Assembly (NCBI RefSeq): GCF_900460525.1
Contig: NZ_UHIY01000001.1
Coordinates: forward strand, 3,286,001-3,350,000
DNA length: 64,000 nt
Direction of reading: 5' to 3'
Source of the DNA: Yersinia kristensenii
Lineage (GTDB): Bacteria > Pseudomonadota > Gammaproteobacteria > Enterobacterales > Enterobacteriaceae
Part shown: positions 50,756 to 63,577 of the stretch, piece after piece
Layout: the number at the start of each line of letters is the position of its first letter
How positions within the stretch are numbered: position 1 is the stretch's first letter
Translations under genes and position numbers: made by a program
The notes under the pieces: generated by a model
What the model was told of the DNA's origin: nothing
Database searches by the model: none
What the model saw: the letters and a program-made list of their open reading frames with translations, nothing else

Positions 50756-51031
50756 ATGAAACGTAAAACCGCAGCAAGGCTGGGCAATGTGCTGATGGGG
50801 CTGGGATTAGTGACCATGGTCGTTGGGGTAGGTTACTCAATTTTGGCTGAAGTGACTCAGTTCGGCTTACCACAATTCTTCGCCCATGGTGCAGTAATGA
50901 GCATTTTTGTTGGTGCATTGTTATGGTTGGTCGGCGCTCGTATTGGCGGGCGTGAAGAAGTCGCAGACCGCTATTGGTGGGTTAAGCACTTTGATAAACG
51001 CTGTACTCGTAATAACCAGCACCACTCATAA
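50756..51031 (+). CDS. ychH: YchH family stress-related membrane protein
   Basis: A 91-residue inner-membrane protein with two helices (about 10-35 and 45-65) and a basic C-terminal tail. It matches YchH (MKRKTAARLGNVLMGLGLV, and GGREEVADRYWWVKHFDKRC). In E. coli ychH is linked to stress resistance and biofilm and is cAMP-CRP controlled. The start at 50756 has GGAGG at the right distance; the frame upstream of it is not used. pth is divergent, as in E. coli. Confidence 0.9.
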   Translation: MKRKTAARLGNVLMGLGLVTMVVGVGYSILAEVTQFGLPQFFAHGAVMSIFVGALLWLVGARIGGREEVADRYWWVKHFDKRCTRNNQHHS

Positions 51032-51113
51032 AATTTGAGTATTGGCCGTGACGTATGACAAACCGTAACCTGTTATCACAGCTTTACATTGAGCTGACGT
51101 TCAGGAGGAGTGA

Positions 51114-51161
51114 ATGACGCCCCAAGAACCTATTGATCAAGAACCTATAGAGCAAAAGTAG
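51114..51161 (+). CDS. possible 15-residue peptide MTPQEPIDQEPIEQK
   Basis: A short ORF with an AGGAGG Shine-Dalgarno five bases before its ATG, the strongest such site I see in the window. The peptide has an internal repeat (QEPI twice). The stop is followed within two bases by a rho-independent terminator. It lies 82 bases after ychH and may be a cotranscribed small protein or a regulatory leader-like peptide. Expression is unproven. Confidence 0.45.
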   Translation: MTPQEPIDQEPIEQK

Positions 51162-51162
51162 A

Positions 51163-51198
51163 AAACCCGTTGTTGCATCTGCTTCAACGGGTTTTTCT
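51163..51198 (+). terminator. terminator after ychH and the short ORF
   Basis: AAAACCCGTTG / CAACGGGTTTTT stem with a 12-base loop and T-run. Confidence 0.8.
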
Positions 51199-51208
51199 TT
51201 ATCTGCTT

Positions 51209-51277
51209 TATACTCGTCATACTTCAAGCTGCATGTGCGTTGGCCGCTTTCCTGCCACTCGAATAATTTAGGGTATA
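51209..51277. repeat. short palindromic Yersinia-type repeat, copy 1 (69 bases)
   Basis: Begins TATACTCGTCATACTTCAAG and ends CACTCGAATAATTTAGGGTA plus TA, the same ends as the longer copies at 52532 and 58945. The ends are imperfect inverted repeats. It looks like a deletion derivative of a miniature insertion element of the YPAL kind known in yersiniae. Confidence 0.65.
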
Positions 51278-51385
51278 GTTCATTCATCATATATCCGTTA
51301 TGGATACCCCACGATGATGGCCAAGAGAGACTCATCACAGCTAACTGCGGCCCAATAGTGCCGCAGAGATATCCATTACCGAATA

Positions 51386-52645
<1,260 letters not shown>

Positions 52646-53536
52646 CTATCGGGTATATCTGTACTCACCGCTTTCAAATTTCCCAGAGCGTGCGCGATGC
52701 AATGGCGAAACATTCACGCCACGGGCGACAAAACCGTGCAACCACTCCGGGGCAATACTTAACACCTGCCGGGCCGATGACTCCGTGTCAAATTCTGCAA
52801 AGACACAAGCTCCGGTTCCGGTAAGGCGTGACGGAGCATATTCTAACAGCCATGAAAGAGCCTGTTCAACCTCGCGAAAACGTTTTCTTGCGATTGGTTC
52901 GCAATCATTTGCGTACGGAGCGCTTAGAAGCGCCGCCAGTGGGCGAATTGGCGTATTTCTTTTTAATTCAGGATCGGAAAAAATAATAGGCGTTGGGATG
53001 CTTACACCGGGGTGAACGACCAAATACCACTTCTCTACAGGTTCGGCGGGGGACAACTTTTCACCAATTCCCTCGGCAAAGGCTGCATGACCGTGAACAA
53101 AAACGGGCACATCAGCGCCTAACTTGAGGCCAAGAGCGGCTAATTCTTTATCAGATAGACCACATTGCCACAGAGTATTGAGTGCAACTAACGCCGTCGC
53201 GGCATTGGATGAACCGCCACCCAACCCGCCACCCATTGGCAAACGTTTATCGATGCTAATATCCGCCCCCCGAGGTACTGTTGTCGCACCGGGGTGTTGT
53301 TGCAGTAACCGCGCCGCGCGGATTATCAGATTTTGCTCGTTTTCCACACCGTGAATCGGGGTTAATAACCGAATTTGTTCATCGTCCCGCAGCACAATCG
53401 TCAGTTCGTCGCCATAATCGAGAAACTGGAACAACGTTTGTAATTGATGATAACCATCAGCACGTCGCCCGGTGATATAAAGAAACAAATTCAATTTTGC
53501 GGGCGAAGGCCAAATATGTTGCTTGGTGTGAGTCAT
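52646..53536 (-). CDS. ispE: IspE 4-diphosphocytidyl-2-C-methyl-D-erythritol kinase
   Basis: A GHMP kinase of 296 residues in the MEP isoprenoid pathway. The N-terminal segment [22 protein letters not shown] contains the catalytic Lys/Asp region, and the phosphate-binding motif is [14 protein letters not shown] near residue 100. ATG lies immediately after the lolB stop, the usual lolB-ispE pair. The last residues (RYTR) and the stop codon fall inside repeat copy 2, so the native C-terminus may have been replaced when the repeat arrived. Confidence 0.95.
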   Translation of the reverse strand: MTHTKQHIWPSPAKLNLFLYITGRRADGYHQLQTLFQFLDYGDELTIVLRDDEQIRLLTPIHGVENEQNLIIRAARLLQQHPGATTVPRGADISIDKRLPMGGGLGGGSSNAATALVALNTLWQCGLSDKELAALGLKLGADVPVFVHGHAAFAEGIGEKLSPAEPVEKWYLVVHPGVSIPTPIIFSDPELKRNTPIRPLAALLSAPYANDCEPIARKRFREVEQALSWLLEYAPSRLTGTGACVFAEFDTESSARQVLSIAPEWLHGFVARGVNVSPLHRARSGKFESGEYRYTR

Positions 53537-54160
53537 CTATTTGGCCGTCCAGTTATCCATCTTCAGTTTGATGCGCTGGTCGCCCTGACTCAATTCCATA
53601 CGGCTCGGCAATGCGGGTGTGACTTGAGTATTGTACTCTTGATAATTAACCACCCAAGTTACGCCATTCTGTTGATAAGTCAGTTGTTTCAGGCGGTATT
53701 TGTCGTCGAGGATGAAATCGGTAGTATCGCCCGGTAGCCCCAGAATCCATTGGCGTAAACTTGCCAGTGGAATAGACATTCCAGTCAATTTTTGAATCAT
53801 TTCTTGCGGGTCATTACTGACATAGCGCTTGCCCTGATTGTCAGTCAATTGAGTTACTCCCGGCTGCACCAGTAATTCCAATTCAGTGCTACCCAATGGG
53901 TTGGTCAGCAACAGGCGATAGCGCTCAGGGGCGGTTTGTTGCCAGAAGAAGCGGGCATAAACTTTTTGTTTTTCTGAAAGATAAGCAAAAGCACCCCGGG
54001 TTTGAAATTGGCTCAATTGCTGTAATTGTTGTTCATGCTGACGCCATTGTGGCGATGTCGGGCTGGTCGCTGGGCCCGATGGCGGCGTGGTGCTACAGGC
54101 TGCCAACAGCAGAGTAGCTAATGGAAGCAGGCGATAAAAACTGATTTTACGCTGAGGCAT
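53537..54160 (-). CDS. lolB: LolB outer-membrane lipoprotein receptor
   Basis: Takes lipoproteins from LolA and inserts them in the outer membrane. It has 207 residues from the ATG at 54160, the same length as in E. coli. The lipobox is LLAAC near residue 21; a half-open beta-barrel follows with the typical [21 protein letters not shown] and [13 protein letters not shown]. The upstream extension of the frame is not expected in the family. It lies next to ispE and divergent from hemA, the order seen in E. coli. Confidence 0.95.
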   Translation of the reverse strand: MPQRKISFYRLLPLATLLLAACSTTPPSGPATSPTSPQWRQHEQQLQQLSQFQTRGAFAYLSEKQKVYARFFWQQTAPERYRLLLTNPLGSTELELLVQPGVTQLTDNQGKRYVSNDPQEMIQKLTGMSIPLASLRQWILGLPGDTTDFILDDKYRLKQLTYQQNGVTWVVNYQEYNTQVTPALPSRMELSQGDQRIKLKMDNWTAK

Positions 54161-54488
54161 ATGGGTATAAATCCTATCGGCCGCAGGTTTTTCACTGGCG
54201 GCACGTTTTATAAAGCAACTCAATGATAAAGCAAATCCGGTTGATACGTCTTAATAAAGGACATCATTTTTGTTCACGCTAGCGACCTGAAAGCGGAGCG
54301 TCAATATTTTGTTCTCTTTTGTATTGGGTATAAGCAATATTGTTGTACAGCGGATAACCAATTTTTAAGCATAATTTATGATAATAGTTAGGATATTGCA
54401 CTGTGACTTTTATTGATCTCGCGCATCAAGTAGAATGCGGTTCAGACGAGAATCCATACTAACATCAGTATTACTCGAAGCCGTTCTC

Positions 54489-55751
54489 ATGACTCTGCTT
54501 GCATTAGGCATTAACCACAAAACCGCACCTGTATCGTTACGTGAACGAGTGACATTTTCACCGGAATCGATCGATCAGGCACTCGCTAGCTTGCTCCAAC
54601 AACCGTTGGTGCAGGGCGGTGTCGTGTTGTCTACGTGTAACCGAACTGAGTTATACCTTAGCGTAGAACAGCAAGAAAACCTGCATGAACAACTGATCAC
54701 CTGGCTGTGTAACTATCATAAACTCAGCCCGGATGAAGTGAAAAAGAGCCTGTATTGGCATCATGGCAATGACGCAGTGAGCCATCTGATGCGCGTTGCC
54801 AGTGGGCTGGACTCCTTGGTATTGGGCGAGCCACAAATTCTGGGGCAGGTAAAAAAAGCCTTTGCGGAATCTCAGCGCGAGCAATCGCTCTCTGGGGAAT
54901 TGGAGCGGTTATTCCAAAAAACATTTTCTGTGGCGAAACGGGTACGCACCGAAACTGAAATTGGTGCCAGCGCTGTTTCAGTGGCGTTTGCGGCCTGTAC
55001 ATTGGCGCGGCAAATTTTTGAGTCACTCTCTGAACTGAATGTGTTGCTGGTGGGTGCCGGTGAAACCATTGAGTTGGTCGCTCGCCATCTGCGAGAGCAC
55101 CAAGTCAAGCATATGATTATCGCGAACCGTACCCGTGAGCGCGCTCAAGCGCTGGCGACCGAGGTTGGGGCTGAGGTGATTACTTTGCCAGAAATTGATG
55201 CCCGTCTGGCCGACGCTGACATTATTATCAGTTCCACCGCCAGCCCATTGCCTATTATTGGTAAAGGAATGGTGGAGCGGGCACTGAAAAGCCGCCGCAA
55301 TCAGCCGATGCTGTTTGTCGATATCGCGGTGCCGCGTGATATTGAGCCGGAAGTGGGTAAACTGTCGAATGCCTATTTATACAGTGTTGATGATTTACAG
55401 GCGATTATTCAGCACAATATGGCGCAACGTCAGGCTGCCGCTGTTCAGGCCGAATCGATAGTACAGCAAGAAAGCATGAATTTCATGACCTGGCTACGCG
55501 CTCAAGGGGCGGTTGAAACTATTCGTGATTACCGCTCACAAGCTGAACAGGTCCGCAGTGAGATGACGGCAAAAGCATTAGCCGCCATTGAACAGGGTGC
55601 TAATGTTGAACAGGTGGTCAATGAACTGGCCCACAAGCTAACTAACCGCCTGATTCATGCCCCCACCAAATCCCTCCAGCAAGCTGCCAGTGATGGCGAT
55701 ATGGAGCGGTTACAATTATTACGCGACAGCCTTGGGCTGGATCAGCACTAG
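54489..55751 (+). CDS. hemA: glutamyl-tRNA reductase
   Basis: First committed enzyme of tetrapyrrole synthesis by the C5 route, reducing Glu-tRNA to glutamate 1-semialdehyde. It has 420 residues from the ATG at 54489 ([21 protein letters not shown]). The catalytic Cys is in [10 protein letters not shown] near residue 50, and the NADPH motif [10 protein letters not shown] near 188. The N-terminal residues after MT include no Lys pair of the E. coli degradation type, as far as I can see. prfA follows after 31 bases. Confidence 0.97.
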   Translation: MTLLALGINHKTAPVSLRERVTFSPESIDQALASLLQQPLVQGGVVLSTCNRTELYLSVEQQENLHEQLITWLCNYHKLSPDEVKKSLYWHHGNDAVSHLMRVASGLDSLVLGEPQILGQVKKAFAESQREQSLSGELERLFQKTFSVAKRVRTETEIGASAVSVAFAACTLARQIFESLSELNVLLVGAGETIELVARHLREHQVKHMIIANRTRERAQALATEVGAEVITLPEIDARLADADIIISSTASPLPIIGKGMVERALKSRRNQPMLFVDIAVPRDIEPEVGKLSNAYLYSVDDLQAIIQHNMAQRQAAAVQAESIVQQESMNFMTWLRAQGAVETIRDYRSQAEQVRSEMTAKALAAIEQGANVEQVVNELAHKLTNRLIHAPTKSLQQAASDGDMERLQLLRDSLGLDQH

Positions 55752-55782
55752 TTTCCTCTAATTACAGGGTTTAAAACCACGG

Positions 55783-56865
55783 ATGAAGTCTTCTATTGTT
55801 GCTAAATTGGAAGCGTTACAAGAGCGCCACGAAGAAGTGTTAGCGCACCTTGGCGATGCCAATGTTATTGCCGACCAAGACCGTTTCCGCGCGTTATCAC
55901 GTGAATATGCGCAATTGACGGATGTCACTCGCTGTTTTAAAGAATGGCGCAGTGTGCAAGATGATATCGAAGCGGCAGAAATGATGCTCGAAGATCCCGA
56001 AATGCGCGAAATGGCGCAGGACGAACTGAAAGAAGCTAAAGCTCGCAGTGAAGAGCTGGAACAGCAACTACAAGTTCTGTTGCTGCCCAAAGACCCAGAT
56101 GATGAGCGCGATTGCTTCCTGGAAATCCGTGCTGGAACCGGGGGTGATGAAGCGGCTATTTTTGCCGGTGACATGTTCCGCATGTATAGCCGCTACGCCG
56201 AAGCTCGCCGCTGGAAAGTAGAGATCATGAGCGCCAGTGAAGGTGAGCATGGCGGTTATAAAGAAGTGATTGCCAAGGTGTCCGGTGACGGTGTCTTTGG
56301 CCAATTAAAATTTGAATCGGGCGGCCACCGTGTTCAGCGCGTGCCAGAAACCGAATCGCAGGGTCGCATCCATACCTCCGCTTGTACGGTGGCGGTGATG
56401 CCGGCAATCCCAGAGGCTGAAATGCCAGAAATTAACGCCGGTGACTTGCGTATTGATACTTTCCGTTCTTCAGGTGCGGGTGGTCAGCACGTTAACACCA
56501 CCGATTCGGCTATTAGGATCACCCATATTCCAACCGGAATTGTGGTGGAATGCCAGGACGAGCGCTCGCAGCATAAGAACAAAGCCAAGGCGATGTCAGT
56601 GTTGGGCGCCCGTATTCGCGCCGCAGAAATGCAAAAACGCCAACTGGCCGAGGCCTCCGAGCGCCGTAACTTGTTAGGGTCTGGCGATCGTTCTGACCGT
56701 AATCGGACTTATAACTTCCCGCAAGGGCGCGTGACTGACCATCGTATCAACCTGACACTCTATCGTCTGGATGAAGTCATGGAAGGTAAATTGGATATGC
56801 TGATCCAGCCGATTGTGCAGGAATATCAAGCGGATCAGCTCTCTGCGTTGTCCGAGCAAGACTAA
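55783..56865 (+). CDS. prfA: peptide chain release factor 1
   Basis: Recognises UAA and UAG stop codons. The 360-residue protein has the GGQ motif in [14 protein letters not shown] near residue 235 and the codon-reading P-x-T in RVPETES near residue 188. It sits between hemA and prmC, and its last base overlaps the prmC start (TAATG). Confidence 0.97.
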   Translation: MKSSIVAKLEALQERHEEVLAHLGDANVIADQDRFRALSREYAQLTDVTRCFKEWRSVQDDIEAAEMMLEDPEMREMAQDELKEAKARSEELEQQLQVLLLPKDPDDERDCFLEIRAGTGGDEAAIFAGDMFRMYSRYAEARRWKVEIMSASEGEHGGYKEVIAKVSGDGVFGQLKFESGGHRVQRVPETESQGRIHTSACTVAVMPAIPEAEMPEINAGDLRIDTFRSSGAGGQHVNTTDSAIRITHIPTGIVVECQDERSQHKNKAKAMSVLGARIRAAEMQKRQLAEASERRNLLGSGDRSDRNRTYNFPQGRVTDHRINLTLYRLDEVMEGKLDMLIQPIVQEYQADQLSALSEQD

Positions 56866-57695
56866 TGGATTATCAGCACTGGCTGTCGTTAACGGCAGCC
56901 CGTTTTAGCCAAAGTGATAGTCCGAAGCGCGATGCCGAGATTCTGCTGAGTTTTGTCACCGGGCGGGCGCGAACTTATTTACTGGCTTTCGGTGAAACAG
57001 CCCTTACCGCCGAGCAGTTGGCGGTGTTGGAACCCTTGGCGGCCCGTCGTGAACAGGGGGAGCCGATTGCCTATTTAGTCGGGGAGCGCGAGTTTTGGTC
57101 CCTGCCATTGAGTGTTTCCTCTGCCACATTAATTCCTCGCCCCGACACTGAATGCTTGGTCGAGCAAGCTTTGGCGCATTTACCGACCACGCCTTGCCAC
57201 ATTCTGGATTTAGGAACGGGCACCGGCGCTATTGCTTTGGCATTAGCCAGTGAACGCCCTGATTGCTCGGTGGTGGGTGTTGATATCAAAGCGGATGCCG
57301 TGGCGTTGTCGCGCCATAATGCCGAGAAACTCGCGATAAATAATGTGCATTTCTTGCAAAGTTGCTGGTTTGAGTCAGTGAGCGGGCGGTTTACCCTTAT
57401 TGTTAGCAACCCCCCCTATATTGATGTCAATGACCCTCACCTTAATGAGGGCGATGTGCGCTATGAACCCCATAGTGCACTAGTGGCTTCGGAAAAAGGT
57501 ATGGCTGATTTGGCTGAGATTATTCGCCAGTCACCGGCTTATTTAGAGGCGGGGGGCTGGTTAATGCTGGAACACGGCTGGCAGCAAGCCAATACAGTAC
57601 AGAAACACCTTAAAGAAGTGGGATTTAGTGCTGTAATGACACATAAAGATTATGGTAATAATGATCGTGTGACGCTGGGGCAGTGGGGCTCTTAA
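56865..57695 (+). CDS. prmC: PrmC release-factor glutamine methyltransferase
   Basis: Methylates the Gln of the GGQ motif of release factors with SAM. It has 276 residues: a helical N-terminal domain, then a class I methyltransferase with LDLGTGTGAIALAL and the catalytic NPPY in IVSNPPYID near residue 184. The start overlaps the prfA stop, so enzyme and substrate are made together. Confidence 0.96.
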   Translation: MDYQHWLSLTAARFSQSDSPKRDAEILLSFVTGRARTYLLAFGETALTAEQLAVLEPLAARREQGEPIAYLVGEREFWSLPLSVSSATLIPRPDTECLVEQALAHLPTTPCHILDLGTGTGAIALALASERPDCSVVGVDIKADAVALSRHNAEKLAINNVHFLQSCWFESVSGRFTLIVSNPPYIDVNDPHLNEGDVRYEPHSALVASEKGMADLAEIIRQSPAYLEAGGWLMLEHGWQQANTVQKHLKEVGFSAVMTHKDYGNNDRVTLGQWGS

Positions 57696-57737
57696 TTAAA
57701 AAATTCCCGTTCAGCATAAATAAAGGACATGAGAGAC

Positions 57738-58139
57738 ATGTGGGTTGATTACATCGCCATGAAGTATTTGCATTTACTGACAGTGGTTATCAGTATTATG
57801 CTGTTTGTGTTACGTTTCTTCTGGAAATGTCGCGGTTCAGCTATGATGGAAAAACGCTGGGTAAAAATAACACCGCATATCAATGATACGCTATTGTTTG
57901 TCAGCGGTATTGTATTGATATTTATCACTGGATTTTATCCTTTTAGTCCGCAAGGAACATGGCTGACTGAAAAGCTATTTGGCGTTATTATCTATATCCT
58001 GCTTGGCTATGTCGCATTAGGTAAGCGAACCCGCAGCCAGAACCGCCGCTGGGTTGCCTTTATACTTGCATTGGGTTGCCTGTATTTGATTATAAAGCTG
58101 GCAACAACTAAGTTACCGCTGCTGATGGGATATCTATGA
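57738..58139 (+). CDS. sirB2: SirB2-family membrane protein
   Basis: A four-helix inner-membrane protein of 133 residues, function unknown, always found between prmC and sirB1 in enterobacteria. The start MWVDYIAMKYLHLL at 57738 is ten bases after AAGGA; the ATG nine bases earlier is too close to it. It overlaps sirB1 by four bases (ATGA). Confidence 0.88.
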   Translation: MWVDYIAMKYLHLLTVVISIMLFVLRFFWKCRGSAMMEKRWVKITPHINDTLLFVSGIVLIFITGFYPFSPQGTWLTEKLFGVIIYILLGYVALGKRTRSQNRRWVAFILALGCLYLIIKLATTKLPLLMGYL

Positions 58140-58945
58140 GTCGCATTGCTGATTTCGAATTTAACAACGCGTCCCTGTGTGATGGGGTGTTACTGGTTAC
58201 CCAGGAGATTCGACAGAATTTTCCACTGGCTGATGTACGCAAGCAACTACAACAGCTCGTTGATGATGCCAGGGCCGCAATGCCCGCCGGTCTCAATCAG
58301 GATCAGCAATTAGAAGTGCTTATCGATCTGTTTTATCGTAAATGGAAATTTGGTGGTGCGGGCGGTGTCTACCGCCTGTCAGATGCCATCTGGCTCGATA
58401 AAGTGCTGGATAAGCGGCAGGGGACTCCGGTGTCGCTAGGCGTTATTTTCTTGCATATTGCGCATCAATTGGAGTTGCCATTGATGCCGGTTATTTTCCC
58501 AACTCAATTAATTCTGCGTGCGGATTGGCTAGATGAAGAAATGTGGCTGATTAACCCGCTGAATGGTGAAACATTGAACGAGCATGTGCTGGAAGTGTGG
58601 ATCAAAGGCAATTTGGGGTTGAGTGCCGAATTGGAAGATGAAGATCTGGATGAAGCGGAAAACACCCTGATTGTACGCAAAATGCTCGATACGCTGAAAG
58701 CAGCATTAATGGAAGAGAAGCAGATGGAGCTGGCCTTGCGTGCCAGTGAAGCGGTGTTGGCTTTTGATCCCGATGACCCATATGAAATCCGTGATCGTGG
58801 CCTGATTTATGCCCAATTGGATTGCAATCACATTGCCATCTCTGATTTAAGCTATTTTGTCGAACAGTGCCCGGAAGACCCCATCGCTGAAATGATAAAA
58901 ATGCAGATCCACTCCATTGAGCAGCAGCGAGTGACGTTGCACTGA
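58136..58945 (+). CDS. sirB1: SirB1 (YchA), transglutaminase-like and TPR protein
   Basis: A soluble 269-residue protein of the SirB1 family. The N-terminal part resembles a transglutaminase-like fold (QLEVLIDLFYRKWKFGG, and GTPVSLGVIFLHIAHQLELPLMPV) but a catalytic Cys is not evident there. The C-terminal part (about 185-265) reads as TPR-like repeats (ALRASEAVLAFDPDDPYEIRDRGLIYAQLDC). Its function is unknown. Copy 3 of the palindromic repeat begins at its stop codon. Confidence 0.9.
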   Translation: MSRIADFEFNNASLCDGVLLVTQEIRQNFPLADVRKQLQQLVDDARAAMPAGLNQDQQLEVLIDLFYRKWKFGGAGGVYRLSDAIWLDKVLDKRQGTPVSLGVIFLHIAHQLELPLMPVIFPTQLILRADWLDEEMWLINPLNGETLNEHVLEVWIKGNLGLSAELEDEDLDEAENTLIVRKMLDTLKAALMEEKQMELALRASEAVLAFDPDDPYEIRDRGLIYAQLDCNHIAISDLSYFVEQCPEDPIAEMIKMQIHSIEQQRVTLH

Positions 58946-59107
58946 TACCTGTCATACTTCACGCTGCACGTGTGTTGGCCGTCTTCGTTACTTGGCCCAT
59001 CTATGGGCCTCACCTCTGCGAGGCCGCTGCAAGCAGCGTTCAAAATGGTTTACAACCCATTTGTTGCTCAGTTGCCGCTTTCCTGCAACTCGAATTATTT
59101 TGGGTCT
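58945..59107. repeat. palindromic Yersinia-type repeat, copy 3 (about 163 bases)
   Basis: Begins TACCTGTCATACTTCACGCT directly at the sirB1 stop and ends CAACTCGAATTATTTTGGGT. It is the longest of the three copies; its interior can fold on itself and its size is near the approximately 168-base YPAL elements described in yersiniae. Confidence 0.7.
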
Positions 59108-59151
59108 GTTTATGGTAATCACCTTGTTGAGTAATAACTCACTGTAATTAA

Positions 59152-60036
<885 letters not shown>

Positions 60037-60077
60037 TTCACTCTCCTGCGTCCTTGACGTTGTCGTGGTGGATAAAT

Positions 60078-60107
60078 AAAAAGGCAGCTATGTAAGCTGC
60101 CTTTTTT
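60078..60107. terminator. terminator between kdsA and dauA
   Basis: AAAAAGGCAGCT / AGCTGCCTTTTTT stem with a 5-base loop, usable from both convergent genes. Confidence 0.85.
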
Positions 60108-60121
60108 GATCGTGATAATGG

Positions 60122-61819
60122 TTATTTAGCGGCTAATCTTGCCAATGCTTCCGGTAGTGAGCCATAGAAACTCAACTTACCTTCAATAGCTTGCACGCGC
60201 GCTCTTGCCAGCGTTTTTAGCGGTTGGAAAGGGATATCCGTGATGATGAGCTGCTGATCCTCGTCTAAGGCCTCTGTGAAGCGCAGAAACGCATTCAAGC
60301 CCCCTGCATCCAGAACCGGGACTGCATCCCATTGCAAAATGATCGTGTGGTAATTTTCGCAGCGGCTCAATAACTCGCTAAATATCCGTTCAGCGGCAGC
60401 GAAAAACAGCGGCCCGTTTACCCGCAATACTAGCGTTTTGTCACCCACATCTGTAGGTATCTCACTTAGGCGCGTCATGCGTGCAATGCGGCGCATAAAC
60501 AGCAGTGAGGCCAACACGATACCCACCGTGATTGCTATCACCATATCGAATAACACCGTCAGGCTCATACACAGCAGCATCACGATAATGTCGTCTTTTG
60601 GCCCTCGACGTAGTAGGTTGACCACTTTATGGGCCTCGCTCATGTTCCAGGCCACAATTAATAGCAAGGAAGCCATTGCTGCCAGGGGGAGATAAGACAA
60701 CATCGGTGCCAGAACCAATAAGGCCAATAACACTAATAAGGCATGGATAATAGCCGACACCGGCGAGGTGGCCCCAGCGCGGACGTTGGCTGCCGACCTT
60801 GCAATCGCCGCTGTGGCGGTAATACCCCCAAAGAACGGCGCGACCATATTACCCAAACCTTGACCGACTAACTCACTGTTTGAATGATGTTTTTGCCCGG
60901 TCATCCCATCAAGAACCACCGCGCATAATAGCGACTCGATTGCCCCGAGCATTGCCATTGAAAAGGCAGCGGGTAGCAGTGCTGACAGTGTGGCCCAGTT
61001 GAGGACAAACTCTTGTCCATTGGCGGCAGGGAGGTGCCAGGGCAAGACAAACTGTGGCAAAATGGGCGGGATACCCTGGCCTTGAGTTCCGTCAGCCAAT
61101 AAATAGCCAAAACGTGAGCCAATAGTGGCGACCTGATGGTCAAATAGTGACAATACTCCCATTACCGCCGTGCCAGCTACGAGCGCAGGTAAGTGACCCG
61201 GTAACTTTAGTTTTAACCGCGGCCAAAGAATTAATACCATCAAGGTAACGGCAGCAATTAAAGTATCACTGAAGTTGATGGTTGGCATTGCTTGCACCAG
61301 CGCAGCCACTTTACCGGCATAAGTTTCTGGCACTTCCGCTAGATGTAAGCCAAAGAAATCTTTCACTTGCATCGTGGCAATGGTGATACCAATTCCCGAG
61401 GTGAAGCCGAGGGTGACTGACAGCGGAATATATTCAATTAAACGTCCTAGCCTTCCCAGCCCCATACACAATAAAAATACACCGGAGAGTAATGTCGCCA
61501 GTAATAAACCGGCTAAACCAAATTGTTGTGATACGGGATAAAGAATAACCACAAAGGCTGCGGTAGGGCCGGACACGCTATAACGGGAGCCTCCACTGAC
61601 TGCAATAACAATCCCGGCGATAGCCGAAGTATATAAGCCGTACTGTGGGGGAACACCACTGGCAATTGCCAGTGCCATAGCCAGTGGAATGGCAATAATA
61701 CCGACCGTAACACCGGCAATTATATCTTTTATAAAGCGTTGAAGAGTATAGGTTTCTCGCCAGCAAGCGTCAATTATCGCGCTGAACGGCCTAATGCCGT
61801 TAATTCCGTGCGTTTTCAT
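60122..61819 (-). CDS. dauA: DauA-like SulP-family anion transporter
   Basis: An inner-membrane transporter of 565 residues with about 12-14 helices (residues 30-430) and a cytoplasmic STAS domain (about 440-560). The sulfate-transporter signature region is [34 protein letters not shown]. coli DauA (YchM) carries C4-dicarboxylates such as succinate and aspartate. In E. coli dauA is beside prs; here it is beside kdsA, in the place taken by chaA in E. coli. Substrate is inferred from the family. Confidence 0.9.
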   Translation of the reverse strand: MKTHGINGIRPFSAIIDACWRETYTLQRFIKDIIAGVTVGIIAIPLAMALAIASGVPPQYGLYTSAIAGIVIAVSGGSRYSVSGPTAAFVVILYPVSQQFGLAGLLLATLLSGVFLLCMGLGRLGRLIEYIPLSVTLGFTSGIGITIATMQVKDFFGLHLAEVPETYAGKVAALVQAMPTINFSDTLIAAVTLMVLILWPRLKLKLPGHLPALVAGTAVMGVLSLFDHQVATIGSRFGYLLADGTQGQGIPPILPQFVLPWHLPAANGQEFVLNWATLSALLPAAFSMAMLGAIESLLCAVVLDGMTGQKHHSNSELVGQGLGNMVAPFFGGITATAAIARSAANVRAGATSPVSAIIHALLVLLALLVLAPMLSYLPLAAMASLLLIVAWNMSEAHKVVNLLRRGPKDDIIVMLLCMSLTVLFDMVIAITVGIVLASLLFMRRIARMTRLSEIPTDVGDKTLVLRVNGPLFFAAAERIFSELLSRCENYHTIILQWDAVPVLDAGGLNAFLRFTEALDEDQQLIITDIPFQPLKTLARARVQAIEGKLSFYGSLPEALARLAAK

Positions 61820-62390
61820 CTAAGGTGCAAACCAAATAAAGAAAAGACAAAATAAATGGCGGGCCAATAAGGGTCCGTCTCGAGTAGCAGACAACCACGA
61901 TACGCCAATTAGCAGGATGAGATCTAGATGTATATCAATCTCTGACAGAAATGTAGATAACTAGCCGTTTTATAAAGGGGTTTAAATCAACAGATTCATG
62001 CCAGGCAAGGCCATTTTGCGTATGATTTAATGGAAAATCACTATTATCATCGGTAGCGTCTTTTTTCAGCATCAGATGTGAGAAACCGAGTAATAAGCTT
62101 TAAGTTCAGAAAAACTGACCACCTGAGCCAGAATTAAGTGATTTGGCGATATCTTGTTACCCAACGATTAGGCTTAGCCCCATAATGAAATTCTCAGACC
62201 TATCCTAAAAATTGTGTAAATGCCTATCTCGCCGCTAAGATTTAGGTTAGAAACTATCAATCTCTGCTTAATAACCAAAGGTTCTGATGAATAATTTCAG
62301 ATTAGAATGTGACTTAATTTGCGTGAAAAATTGGCAGTGTCAATGCTGGTTAAAATCAACCCTGAAAAATCAAAGGGCTGACGCTACGCC
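61820..62390. other. 571-base non-coding region between dauA and the GGDEF gene
   Basis: Divergent intergenic region. I see no ORF, repeat or recognisable operator. The ribosome binding site of the GGDEF gene is weak. Confidence 0.4.
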
Positions 62391-63509
62391 ATGAGTGAAT
62401 TAGATTCTTTGTTAATGTTATATCAAGATGCTTGTGTAACCTATGCCACACTCTCTATCTGTTATTTTTCCCTCAGTAAAAACAGTGCGTTTTCCTATAA
62501 TGGAGAGGTTTGGAAACGTATTCTTTTTGGTCTGGTCTCGGGGCTGGTTTCACTTTACCTCAATCAAGATAAATGGATTATTTCTGGCTCTTTCTTCTAC
62601 AGTTTCGAGTTGATCCCCATTATTTTGGTTACATTTTATGGCGGTTGGCTAAGCGGCTTAACTGCACTGGTGATAAATTTTACGTTTACCGGTTGGGCCA
62701 CTTTAGACAACCTATTAATAGCAATCGTTTTTATTCCACTCTTGTTCTCCAAAGTATGGGAGAACAAGAGTAATCGTATTTTTTATATCACTATTATCTT
62801 AATCGCTGTTTATCGAATTTTTACTGCGACTTTATTGGCTCCCAATACACATACTTTGACACAGGTTGTGGTGTATCAATTGTGTTCTGCTCTTTGTTTA
62901 GCTATTTGTTATCACGCACTAAACTTTAAAGAACGACATATTTATGCTTACTTTGCGATGAAGAGTCGGGCTAATATCGACAAACTAACCCAGTTGAACA
63001 ACCGGGCAAGTGTTGAATATCGGCTGGCGACCATTCATAGCACTCGGCAGGCATGTGGTTTATTGATTTTGGATCTCGACCATTTTAAATTGGTTAACGA
63101 TACCTACGGCCATGATGGGGGAGACATTCTGTTAACTGAGGTTGGCAGGTTATTGATGTCAGTAACTAGAGATGAGGATTTTGTGGGGCGTTACGGTGGT
63201 GAAGAATTTATTATTATTACACATAGCCATGACCCACAAACTATTAAAGCAGTAGCCGAGCGAATTCGGCAGTGTGTTGAAAACTTAGAAGTACAATTAG
63301 CCGATGGACGAAAAATTAAGGCGACAACCTCAATAGGGGCGTCTCTGTATTTACCTGGAATGTCGATGTTAAAAGCATTGAAAATGACCGATGAAGCGTT
63401 GTATCAGGCCAAGGGGCAAGGTCGGAATCGGGTGGTTTATAGCCGATTAATGCCATTTTCTCCATTGGGTGATCGTATAGTGAAAGACCGGCGTCGACGC
63501 TCTTTTTAA
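62391..63509 (+). CDS. membrane-bound diguanylate cyclase (GGDEF)
   Basis: A 372-residue protein that should make c-di-GMP from two GTP. The N-terminal half (about 20-190) has five to six membrane helices with FYGGWLSGLTALVINFTFTG, resembling the 5TM-5TMR_LYT sensor domain. The GGDEF domain (about 200-360) has an active GGEEF in GRYGGEEF near residue 268, metal Asp residues in LILDLDHFKLVND, and an inhibitory site RDED five residues before GGEEF. No EAL domain. Its product could feed PgaCD. The start at 62391 has weak signals and a later start is possible. Confidence 0.88.
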   Translation: MSELDSLLMLYQDACVTYATLSICYFSLSKNSAFSYNGEVWKRILFGLVSGLVSLYLNQDKWIISGSFFYSFELIPIILVTFYGGWLSGLTALVINFTFTGWATLDNLLIAIVFIPLLFSKVWENKSNRIFYITIILIAVYRIFTATLLAPNTHTLTQVVVYQLCSALCLAICYHALNFKERHIYAYFAMKSRANIDKLTQLNNRASVEYRLATIHSTRQACGLLILDLDHFKLVNDTYGHDGGDILLTEVGRLLMSVTRDEDFVGRYGGEEFIIITHSHDPQTIKAVAERIRQCVENLEVQLADGRKIKATTSIGASLYLPGMSMLKALKMTDEALYQAKGQGRNRVVYSRLMPFSPLGDRIVKDRRRRSF

Positions 63510-63539
63510 TCAACAGATCCCGGTATGTGAGCCAAAGAA

Positions 63540-63568
63540 AAAGGCCCTGACTTTCGTCAGAGCCTTTC
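63540..63568 (-). terminator. terminator downstream of tRNA-Ser
   Basis: Read on the minus strand, AAAGGCTCTGACGAAAGTCAGGGCCTTT with a T-run forms a strong stem, ten bases after the tRNA 3' end. Confidence 0.75.
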
Positions 63569-63577
63569 GCTCGAATA

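Larger units (their letters stand above)
51032..51385. other. region between ychH and prs
   Basis: Contains the short ORF (51114-51161), its terminator and repeat copy 1, leaving about 110 bases before the prs stop without a recognisable feature. No terminator for prs is obvious. Confidence 0.5.
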
